Source: Paenibacillus artemisiicola (GTDB lineage: Bacteria > Bacillota > Bacilli > Paenibacillales > Paenibacillaceae). From it: a DNA stretch of 64,000 bases. Under the pieces are notes generated by a model, which worked only from the letters and a program-made list of their open reading frames with translations, did not search any database and had not been told where the DNA came from. This document shows, piece after piece, positions 46,277 to 55,195 of this stretch (the stretch's first letter is position 1; every line of letters starts with the position of its first letter). Position numbers and translations under genes: made by a program. The stretch spans positions 95,822 through 159,821 of the forward strand of contig NZ_JAGGDJ010000009.1 of NCBI RefSeq assembly GCF_017652985.1. Direction: 5' to 3'.

Positions 46277-47239
46277 TTAGCCTTCGACGCCAGCCGTTGT
46301 TTTATGAAGCTTTTGTAAAACGTAATGGTGCACGGTGGCCAGCGGCTGCTGGATCAAAATCGACAGCACGACCGGGACGGCCGTCAGCGGGCTGAAGTAG
46401 CCCATCGCGAGCACGATCCCGAGAGAGATGTTGCGCATGCCCGTCGCGTACGAGACGGTGATCTGCAGTTCCCGGTCCCGGTACGGCATCGTGCCGAAAT
46501 AACCGATCGCGTAGCAGATGCCCACCATCGCGAGCGACAGCGGCACGAGCCGCAGCAGGTCGCCGCCGAGCTGCTCCGCGTACGGCGCGATGGCCGCCGC
46601 GTTCAGCAGCACGACGGCGACGAAGCAGAGCTTCGAGATCGGCGCCGCAAACGGCTTGACCGCGTTCTGGATCCGGCCCTTGCTCAGTTCGTACAAGGTT
46701 ACGCCGATGATCGTCGGCACGACGATGATGAGCAGCAGATCGCGGATCATGTCGCCGGTGTCGGTCTTCACCGCCTGATGGAAGAGCAGCCGGATGCCGC
46801 CGGGCACGACGATCGGGCTGAGCGCCGAGTCGATGACGACCATCGCCAGCATGAGCGGGATGCTGCCGCCGGACAGCCCGACCCAAAGCACGGTCGACAC
46901 GCCGAGCGGAATGATTGTGAACAGCACCATTCCCACGACGTACGGCGACTCCGGGCCGAAGAACAGCGCGCCGACGCCGTACGCGACGAGCGGCGACAGC
47001 ACGTGCGCAATGAGGAACGTGAGCACGAGTACGCCCGGCCGGCGGACGACCGTCCGCAGCTGCCCGAGGCCGCAGCCGATCGCCATCGTCAGCGTGACGT
47101 ACGCGAACAGATACGGCACGGCTGGCACGAAGCGCTGCAGCGGCCCGGAAAAAAAGAACCCCAGGACAAGGGATCCCGGGATAATGAGGAACATCCATTG
47201 TTCAAACCTAGCGTTAAAGGCGAGTCCGAAGCTGCGCAT
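46277..47239 (-). CDS. BASS/ACR3-superfamily transporter
   Basis: A 320-residue membrane protein with about ten helices of the bile acid:sodium symporter (SBF) type: VTLTMAIGCGLGQL, FLIAHVLSPLVAYGVG, TIIPLGVSTVLWVGLSGG and VSYATGMRNISLGIVLA are typical. Family members carry organic anions or arsenite; ACR3's conserved Cys is not evident, so an organic anion is more likely. It follows fumarase by 90 bases on the same strand, so a dicarboxylate or related acid is conceivable, but this is inference. Confidence 0.82.
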   Translation of the reverse strand: MRSFGLAFNARFEQWMFLIIPGSLVLGFFFSGPLQRFVPAVPYLFAYVTLTMAIGCGLGQLRTVVRRPGVLVLTFLIAHVLSPLVAYGVGALFFGPESPYVVGMVLFTIIPLGVSTVLWVGLSGGSIPLMLAMVVIDSALSPIVVPGGIRLLFHQAVKTDTGDMIRDLLLIIVVPTIIGVTLYELSKGRIQNAVKPFAAPISKLCFVAVVLLNAAAIAPYAEQLGGDLLRLVPLSLAMVGICYAIGYFGTMPYRDRELQITVSYATGMRNISLGIVLAMGYFSPLTAVPVVLSILIQQPLATVHHYVLQKLHKTTAGVEG

Positions 47240-47270
47240 TGGAGCTAGACATCCCTTTCTTCTCCGGCCG

Positions 47271-47314
47271 CGCGCGGCGGGGGCGGGACGGTCGTCCCGT
47301 CCGCCCGCCGCGCG
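47271..47314 (-). other. Very stable GC hairpin between fumarase and BASS transporter genes
   Basis: CGCGCGGCGGG pairs with CCCGCCGCGCG and GGGACG with CGTCCC, two unpaired bases at the tip. No T run follows on the minus strand (CGGCCGGAGAAG), so it is not a typical terminator; it may lower read-through or protect the 3' end of the fumarase message. Confidence 0.6.
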
Positions 47315-47329
47315 TCCGTCGTCGGCGGT

Positions 47330-48874
<1,545 letters not shown>

Positions 48875-49035
48875 GAGTCCGATATGGCTCCTCTCTCTGG
48901 TCGGTCATCGACTTTCCTACTATAATCTATATTAAAATCACTCTAATCTATCATACCACAAACGGAACGGGGCGGGCACGGGCCTTTTGGGGCGCCGGCC
49001 GCCGCCGGATCCGGACGGGAAAGGAAGATGCCGCC

Positions 49036-49632
49036 ATGACGGACAGCCATTTTACGGCGTATATGTACCGGCTGCGCTACATCGAGCGCTGGAGCCTGAT
49101 GCGCAACACGACCCGCGAAACCGTCGCGGAGCATTCTTACCATGTCGCGCTGCTCGCCCATCTGCTCTGCGAGATCGGCAACGCCGTGTTCGGCAAGTCG
49201 CTCCGCGCCGACCGGGCGGCCGCGATGGCGCTGTTCCACGACGCGACGGAGGTGTTCACCGGCGACATTCCGACGCCGGTCAAGCACCACAATCCGAAGA
49301 TGCTCGCGAACTTCCGCGAGATCGAGGCGATGGCCGCCGAACGGCTGCTCGGCATGGTGCCGGAGCCGCTGAGGGACGTGTACGGGCCGCTCGTGCTCGG
49401 CGCGCCGGCGGACGCCGAAGAGGCCGAGCTCCTCCGAATGGTGAAGGCGGCCGACCTGCTTGACGCGTATATGAAATGCTTGTCCGAGCTCTCCTCCGGC
49501 AACCGCGAATTCGCCGTGGCGAAAGGGCAGACGGAGCGCAAGCTCGCCGCCCTCGGCATGCCGGAGGTCGATTGGTTCCTCGCCGAGATGGCGCCGAGCT
49601 TCAGCAAGACGCTCGACGAGCTGTCGGAATAA
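49036..49632 (+). CDS. YfbR-like 5'-deoxynucleotidase (HD domain)
   Basis: A 198-residue HD-superfamily protein. Metal ligands: His in RETVAEHSYHVALLAH, HD in MALFHDATEVFTGDIPTPVK, and Asp in VKAADLLDAYMKC. YfbR of E. coli dephosphorylates deoxynucleoside 5'-monophosphates; the motif TEVFTGDIPTPVK is characteristic. GGAAGATG precedes the start. Divergent from fumarase, convergent with the YfiT-like gene. Confidence 0.88.
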   Translation: MTDSHFTAYMYRLRYIERWSLMRNTTRETVAEHSYHVALLAHLLCEIGNAVFGKSLRADRAAAMALFHDATEVFTGDIPTPVKHHNPKMLANFREIEAMAAERLLGMVPEPLRDVYGPLVLGAPADAEEAELLRMVKAADLLDAYMKCLSELSSGNREFAVAKGQTERKLAALGMPEVDWFLAEMAPSFSKTLDELSE

Positions 49633-49637
49633 GCCGC

Positions 49638-50201
49638 TTACCAGCCCATCCGCTTCGCGAGCTCCGTCACGTGCGCGAGATGATGCTTGCCGTGCCAGGC
49701 ATAGGCGCCAAGGTTGTAGTCCAGCCGGATTTCCTTGCCCGTCTCCGGATGGACGAAGCTCCGCGCGTAATCGGCGTCGCTCAGGCCGGCCAACAGCCCG
49801 ACCCACCGTTCGTGCAGGGCGTCGAGCAGCGCCAGCGACGCGTCGACCGGCGCGAACGCGTCCGGCAGCTCCGCCCACCGGTCCTCGTAATACGGCCGGA
49901 TCGTCGGTTTCTCCTCCGTCAGCGCCAGCTTGAAGCGGATATAGCTGTTCATGTGGCTGTCCGGCACATGGTGGACCACTTGGCGGACCGTCCATCCGCC
50001 GTCCCGGTACGGCGTGTTCAACTGTCCGTCGGACAGTCCCGCGACGGCCCCCCGCAGCCGGCCGGGCAGCTCCGCGATATCCGCGATCCACGCGTCGCGC
50101 CGCGCCTTCGGGATGTCCCCGCTCCATTCGAAATGGCCGATCGGGTATTTCAGCCGCTCTTCGTTTTGTTCCGGTCGGTTCCCCTGGGTTATCTCCATCA
50201 T
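49638..50201 (-). CDS. YfiT/BstA-like DinB-family protein
   Basis: A 187-residue DinB-superfamily protein with the YfiT pattern: LKYPIGHFEW at the start, GGWTVRQVVHHVPDSHMNSYIRFKLALTE, and YAWHGKHHLAHV at the end, giving the three His that bind a metal (usually zinc or nickel). The family includes bacillithiol S-transferases. The end is only five bases from the convergent YfbR gene. The ATG at 50201 (MMEI) follows GAGGAAACGG. Confidence 0.88.
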   Translation of the reverse strand: MMEITQGNRPEQNEERLKYPIGHFEWSGDIPKARRDAWIADIAELPGRLRGAVAGLSDGQLNTPYRDGGWTVRQVVHHVPDSHMNSYIRFKLALTEEKPTIRPYYEDRWAELPDAFAPVDASLALLDALHERWVGLLAGLSDADYARSFVHPETGKEIRLDYNLGAYAWHGKHHLAHVTELAKRMGW

Positions 50202-50229
50202 CCGTTTCCTCCTTATAATGAGCGAAAAT

Positions 50230-52080
50230 TCAGCGGACGGCCTCCGCGCGCTCGCTTGCCTGCCCCTGCTCCGCCGTCCCTCCGCCGTACCGGACCCAGA
50301 CGTCCTTGAAGTCGATCCAGCCGAGCGGCGACAGCGCGATTCCTTTCAGCTCCGGCTTGTACGTCGTGTTGCTCCGCTTATGCAGCAGGAACGTCACCTG
50401 CGTCTCCTCGCGGAGCCGGTCCTCCATCTCCTCGAGCAGGAACCGCCGCTGCTCCGGCGTCTCCGAGGCCACGGCCAGATCGATGCGGCCCTTCGCCCAC
50501 GCCAGCAGCGCTGGGTCCATGTGCGCGTTCAGGAAGCTGCCCGTCTGCTCGTAGGTCTCGATCTCGCACACTTCGTCCTCCGCGAACACGAGGCTGTACA
50601 GGATGGCGTCGGCCTCTCCCAGCACGTTCAAATCGCGGCACTCGTCCCCTTCCATCAGCCGGATGTCCATGCGCACGCCGAACGCCGCGCACCGCGCCTG
50701 GATCCACTTGGCGTCGCGCTCGTGCCACCTGCGCGTATAGAGCGTGAACGGGGTCCCGTCGTAGCCCGCTTCCCGCAGCAGCGTCTCCGCCTGCCCGGCG
50801 TCGCTCCGGACGTGCCGCAGCGCGCTGTGCGCGTCGGGCCGGAAGCTGCGCGCCGCGTACATCCGGTTCTCGCCGAGCTCCCGCAGCATGAGGGAGCGGT
50901 CGAGCAATAGATCGACCGCCCGGCGAAACGACTGGGACTGCTGCGGCCCCGGCTTGTTCCGGTTCCACGTCATGAGCGAGCAGCCCTGCAGCAGCGACTC
51001 CAGCTTCGCCCAGCTCTGATCGCGCTGCTGGTCCCGGGCGTCATGCGCGAGCACCAGCTGCTCCCAGCAATGCTCCGAATCGATGCCTTCGCCGGACGGC
51101 ACGATGGCGATCACGACCCCGTCCAGGTGCGCGCGGCCGTTGAAGTAGCCCGGATGCGCGTCCAGCACGAGCCGCTCCTCGTCCCAAGCTTGGATCATGA
51201 ACGGCCCGGTTCCGGACGGGCGGCGCCAATACGCCTCCTCGTCGCGCTGCAGCGGTTCGCGCGGCAGGATGGACGCGGCCGTCGAGCACATGAACCGGTG
51301 AAAGATCCGGTTCGGCTTCGCCAGCGTCACCTTGACCGTGCGCGGTCCCGCGGCCTCGACGGCGGCGACGCCGCGCAGCAGCCAGCTGTTGGATCTGCCC
51401 TTCCGCAGCCGCTCGAGCGTGTAGACGACGTCGTCCGCCATCAGCTCATGCCCGGTGTGGAAGATGACGCCGCGGCGCAGATGGAACTGCCACGCCGTCG
51501 CGTCGGCCGAACACTCCCACGCATGCGCCAGCGAAGGCACGACCTGCCCCGCCTTCGCGTCGTACGCGACCAGCCGGTCGAACAGCTGGCGGATGATGTG
51601 CGCATCGAACGCGAAGTACACCTCGGCCGGGTCCATCGTGACGAGCGGAACGTGGATGGGCAGCCGCAGCATGTCCACCCGGCGCGCATCCTCTCCCGTT
51701 TCCGACCGGTACCCGAAGTGGAGCGTCAGCCATTCGTTGAATCGCTCCTTGACCGGCGTGCCGCCGCCGAACCGGTGAAGCAGCGCGAACGCCTGCTTGT
51801 AGCTGCCCTGTCCGGCAAGCGCCTTGGCGATGTCGAGCGCGAGGGCTTCCCGTTCCATCCGGAATTCGATGCGCGACCGGTTGCCGCGCCCCCGTCCCGG
51901 CTGCCAGACGATCCAGCCGTCCTCCTCCATCCGCCGCAGCACGAGCTTCGCGTTCCTGGCCGTGCAATAGAGCGCCTGCGCGAGCTCGTCCAGCGTCACC
52001 TCGACCGGCGTGCCGGCGCCCGCTTCCTCCGCGAAGCGCTGCATCAAGGTCAAATACCGTTCCGCCTGTACCGCCTGCAT
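50230..52080 (-). CDS. SgrR-like regulator (HTH plus family 5 solute-binding domain)
   Basis: A 616-residue cytosolic fusion. Residues about 1-110 are an SgrR-type winged helix (VTLDELAQALYCTARNAKLVLRRMEEDGWIVWQPGRGRGNRS). From about 160 on it is a family 5 (oligopeptide-type) solute-binding domain without signal peptide (VPSLAHAWECSADATAWQFHLRRGVIFHTGHELMADDVVYTLERL, RPSGTGPFMI). E. coli SgrR senses sugar-phosphate stress; Bacillales have many such proteins next to transporters. Here none is next door. Ligand and targets unknown. Confidence 0.87.
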   Translation of the reverse strand: MQAVQAERYLTLMQRFAEEAGAGTPVEVTLDELAQALYCTARNAKLVLRRMEEDGWIVWQPGRGRGNRSRIEFRMEREALALDIAKALAGQGSYKQAFALLHRFGGGTPVKERFNEWLTLHFGYRSETGEDARRVDMLRLPIHVPLVTMDPAEVYFAFDAHIIRQLFDRLVAYDAKAGQVVPSLAHAWECSADATAWQFHLRRGVIFHTGHELMADDVVYTLERLRKGRSNSWLLRGVAAVEAAGPRTVKVTLAKPNRIFHRFMCSTAASILPREPLQRDEEAYWRRPSGTGPFMIQAWDEERLVLDAHPGYFNGRAHLDGVVIAIVPSGEGIDSEHCWEQLVLAHDARDQQRDQSWAKLESLLQGCSLMTWNRNKPGPQQSQSFRRAVDLLLDRSLMLRELGENRMYAARSFRPDAHSALRHVRSDAGQAETLLREAGYDGTPFTLYTRRWHERDAKWIQARCAAFGVRMDIRLMEGDECRDLNVLGEADAILYSLVFAEDEVCEIETYEQTGSFLNAHMDPALLAWAKGRIDLAVASETPEQRRFLLEEMEDRLREETQVTFLLHKRSNTTYKPELKGIALSPLGWIDFKDVWVRYGGGTAEQGQASERAEAVR

Positions 52081-52197
52081 CCCCGTCGCCTCCCGCGTCT
52101 CCCGTAAAAGGGGAAGTCTTTTGCGTCAATTCTACTCTTTTTATCCTCTTTTGGCGATTGCATAATGAAACCAAGACATCGCGAGGAGGAATCGAGC

Positions 52198-52401
52198 ATG
52201 CACGGATATCCGGTGACGTACACGGAAGAGAAGCTGCGGCAGTACCGGGAAGACGAAGGGGAGCTTCGCAGGCTCTGGATCGGCGGACGAAAGGAAAGCG
52301 CCTCGTCGCGGGCGCTCGGGTTCGCGGCGTCCGGCTGGTGGACGCGGCTGATGCGCAAGCGGCCGAACGGCAGAAGACGGCTCGACACTTCGACGAAGTG
52401 A
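52198..52401 (+). CDS. Small hypothetical protein
   Basis: A 67-residue basic protein opening MHGYPVTYTEEKLRQYREDE, with a W/G/R-rich middle and a very basic end. AGGAGG lies eight bases ahead of the ATG. A hairpin with a T run (AAGACGGC ... GCCGTCTTTTTT, 52375-52416) closes it, so it is a self-contained unit and probably real. No family recognised. Divergent from the SgrR-like gene. Confidence 0.6.
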   Translation: MHGYPVTYTEEKLRQYREDEGELRRLWIGGRKESASSRALGFAASGWWTRLMRKRPNGRRRLDTSTK

Positions 52402-52500
52402 CGGCCGTCTTTTTTCGTGCAGCGGTTCGCGCGCCAAGTCCGCCATTGCGCCCCGCGTCTAGGCGTTCCGGCTTTGAGGCGTTCCGCCGAGCCGCCTCGT

Positions 52501-53547
52501 TCACGGCCGCTGCAGCTCTTCTTCGGCCATCAGGTTCGCGGCCAGCCACGTCGGCACGCCCTCCTGCCGGGCATAGCGGTACACCTTCTGCAGCAGCCCG
52601 TAGATCCGCTCCACGCTCCGCTTCATGTCCGGTACGGACACGCCCTGCAGCTCGCAGGCGGTAATGATGATGCCGCCCGCGTTCAGCACGTAGTCCGGCG
52701 CGTACAGGATTCCCCGCTGCTCCAGGTCCTCGCCGTGGCGGATCTCCTCCTGCAGCTGATTGTTCGCGGCTCCCGCGACGATCGCGCACCGCAGCTTCGG
52801 GATCGTGTCGTCGTTCAGGACGCCGCCGAGCGCGCACGGGGCGAAGATGTCGCAGTTCTCGCCGTAGATCGCGTCCGGGGCGACGACGCGCGCATGGTAC
52901 GCTTTGACCGCCTTCTCCGCCCTTGCGTCGTCGATGTCCGCGACGACGAGCTGGGCGCCCGCGTCGCGCAGCATGCCGCACAGCAGATAGCCGACTTTCC
53001 CCAGCCCCTGCACCGCCACCGTCCGGCCGGCCAAGTCCCCGCTGCCGAGCAAGTAGTCCGCCGACGCCTTCATGCCGAGGAACACGCCGTACGCCGTCAT
53101 TTCCGCCGTAAAATCGCCCGTCGCCATGATCGTGCCGGTCGTGTCCGTCACATAGGCCGTCTCCTGGCGGATCCAATCCATGTCCCGGACGGTCGTCCCC
53201 AGGTCGACGCCGGTTATATAGCGCCCTTGCAGCCGTTCGATGAACCGCCCCAGGGCGCGGAACTTGTCTTCGCTTTTGTCCGCCGCCGGGTTGCCGACGA
53301 TGACCGCCTTGCCGCCGCCGTACGGCAGGCCGAAGAAGGCCGACTTGTACGTCATGCCGCGCGCCAGCCGGACCGCGTCCGCGACGGCGTCGTTTTCCGA
53401 GGCGTACGTCCACATCCGGCAGCCGCCGAGCGCGGGCCCGAGCTTCGTGCTGTGAATCGCGATGACCGCCTGCAGCCCGGCGGCTTCCTCCTGGCAGAAG
53501 ACGACCTGCTCCACCCGCAGACGTTTCATTTCCTTCCAGACGTCCAT
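52501..53547 (-). CDS. Leucine dehydrogenase-type amino acid dehydrogenase
   Basis: A 348-residue Glu/Leu/Phe/Val dehydrogenase that deaminates branched-chain amino acids with NAD+. Active-site motifs: LGPALGGCRMWTY, MTYKSAFFGLPYGGGKAVI (catalytic Lys), TGVDLGTT; Rossmann part with VAVQGLGKVGYLL; and GAANNQLQ. The start is the ATG at 53547 with AAAGGAGGG ahead; the open frame continues far upstream only by chance. Substrate among Leu/Val/Ile/Phe not resolved. It feeds branched-chain keto acids to fatty acid or energy metabolism. Confidence 0.9.
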   Translation of the reverse strand: MDVWKEMKRLRVEQVVFCQEEAAGLQAVIAIHSTKLGPALGGCRMWTYASENDAVADAVRLARGMTYKSAFFGLPYGGGKAVIVGNPAADKSEDKFRALGRFIERLQGRYITGVDLGTTVRDMDWIRQETAYVTDTTGTIMATGDFTAEMTAYGVFLGMKASADYLLGSGDLAGRTVAVQGLGKVGYLLCGMLRDAGAQLVVADIDDARAEKAVKAYHARVVAPDAIYGENCDIFAPCALGGVLNDDTIPKLRCAIVAGAANNQLQEEIRHGEDLEQRGILYAPDYVLNAGGIIITACELQGVSVPDMKRSVERIYGLLQKVYRYARQEGVPTWLAANLMAEEELQRP

Positions 53548-53633
53548 CACGAGCCCTCCTTTATCGCCGAGAGTAATGCGTATGCGGAGGACAACCGAAA
53601 TATGTACGCTTGGCAGAAGCGGCGGAAGCCGCG

Positions 53634-54869
53634 TTACTCCCGGATGAGCCAGAACAGCGCGAACTGGCAGACGGCCATGACCGCGAGGACGATCGGCAGC
53701 CAGATCGACGTCAAGTCGCCGGCGAAGCACAGCAGCAGAACGATGGAGACGACCCGGCCCGTGTTCAGGAACGTTTCGCGCATGACGACGGATTCGACCC
53801 GCAGCTGGCCCTTCAGCGGCAGCTTCCCGATCAGGCCGTAATAATAGGAAGTGAGCGTGTTCACCGCGAGCGGATTGCAGATCGAGAAGGCGATCATGAA
53901 CACGATCACCGTCCATACGCGGACGTCGTAGAGCAGGAACGCGGCGCCGAGCACGATGCCGGCCGACGAATACAGCACGAATTTGCGTACCGGCTCCTTG
54001 CCGACCCGCCGGGAGATGACGTACCCCGTCCCGACCGTCAGCGCCGAGAAGAAAACGCCCAGGTAACCGACGAGATCTTCCCGGCCGACGGTCTGGAAGA
54101 GCAGGATATTGGGCAGGAACAGCATGATGCCCTGGAACAACCCGAGGACCAGAAACGCCGCGAGCCCCTTGACCCACAGCCCGTTGCGGCGCATGACGAG
54201 CCCGACCAGCCGCAGGTAATACGCTTTATGATGCGAGACGATCATCGGAATGCGGAAGCTGATCACCGATGCCGCGACGAACATGAGGAAGGCGAGCAGG
54301 AATACGAAAATGTAGCCCTGCAGGCCGCCGCTGAGGTGAATAATGAAGCCCGCCAGCGCCGGTCCGATCAACCCGGCCGAATTGAACACGACCATGTTGA
54401 CCGCGAGAAACCGGACGCGGTTCTGCTCCGTCGACACGTCGTACATGAGCACCAGATAGCCGGTCCAGTAAAAGCCCCCGGCGATGCCGTTGAAGATCGC
54501 GAACGGCACGTACCACGCCGCGACATGCTCCCGCGCGAGGACGACGAGCAGATAGAAGACGGCGATCATGACGATGCCGAGCCGGTACGTGACCATCCGG
54601 TCCTTCAGCTTCGTGATTTTGCCCCCGACCGCGAAGGCCAGGGGCGTGAACAGGAACACGATGATATTGTAGATCCCGTTGACGTAGAGATCCTGCGTGA
54701 GCCGCCATAGATAGAGATTGAGAAACAACCCCGACATGGAAGCGCCGAACTGGAAGCAGCCATGAATGAGCAGCGCGGTCACCGCGTCCTTCCCCAATCG
54801 CCTCTCCGGCGCGATCGGTCCCGGTCCCGTTCTTCTCGTTTTCCCATGCAGTCCGATTTCCGCTTTCAT
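53634..54869 (-). CDS. MFS transporter, YkuC/YxiO-like permease of unknown substrate
   Basis: A 411-residue 12-helix major facilitator: LIHGCFQFGASMSGLFLNLYLWRLTQDLYVNGIYNII opens helix 1, and helix 5 reads VFNSAGLIGPALAGF. Proteins of this kind in Bacillales have no firm substrate. The start at 54869 is chosen since GGGGAGGA lies ten bases ahead; an in-frame ATG 90 bases up would add a non-conserved leader. It stands 86 bases upstream of the leucine dehydrogenase-type gene, same strand. Confidence 0.82.
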   Translation of the reverse strand: MKAEIGLHGKTRRTGPGPIAPERRLGKDAVTALLIHGCFQFGASMSGLFLNLYLWRLTQDLYVNGIYNIIVFLFTPLAFAVGGKITKLKDRMVTYRLGIVMIAVFYLLVVLAREHVAAWYVPFAIFNGIAGGFYWTGYLVLMYDVSTEQNRVRFLAVNMVVFNSAGLIGPALAGFIIHLSGGLQGYIFVFLLAFLMFVAASVISFRIPMIVSHHKAYYLRLVGLVMRRNGLWVKGLAAFLVLGLFQGIMLFLPNILLFQTVGREDLVGYLGVFFSALTVGTGYVISRRVGKEPVRKFVLYSSAGIVLGAAFLLYDVRVWTVIVFMIAFSICNPLAVNTLTSYYYGLIGKLPLKGQLRVESVVMRETFLNTGRVVSIVLLLCFAGDLTSIWLPIVLAVMAVCQFALFWLIRE

Positions 54870-55195
54870 GCGATTCGTGTCCTCCCCGGCGCGACGGCTG
54901 GCCTTATGCGGCTTTCCGCCATTGTAATGCATGCCCGGCCGGACTGGAAAGCGCTTCATGGGAGAGTGGCGGGCGGAATTCCCCGTTCTGCCGCCTTCCG
55001 CAACCGTTATCGCCGCAAAACCGGTCTTTCTTCCACGTTCTGTCAGCTTGACGAAGGCAGGCTGGGCTTGACGGGCCTACGCCTTACGGGGATGTCCGAA
55101 TCGACACGGTTTAACGTCCGTTTCGCCCCCAGTTCGACATGCCGTTCTCCGATACAATGAAGGGGATGAATCCGATTTCAAGGAGGCAATATGCA
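54870..55195. other. Divergent gap before the rhamnosidase gene
   Basis: No gene seen in 325 bases. A TACAAT box at 55153-55158 may be the -10 of the rhamnosidase gene, without a clear -35. AGGAGG at 55181-55186 is its ribosome site. Confidence 0.4.

Noticed and set aside
47271..47314. Rho-independent terminator after fumarase
   Set aside because: The stem is very stable but no T run follows on the transcribed strand; listed as a hairpin only.
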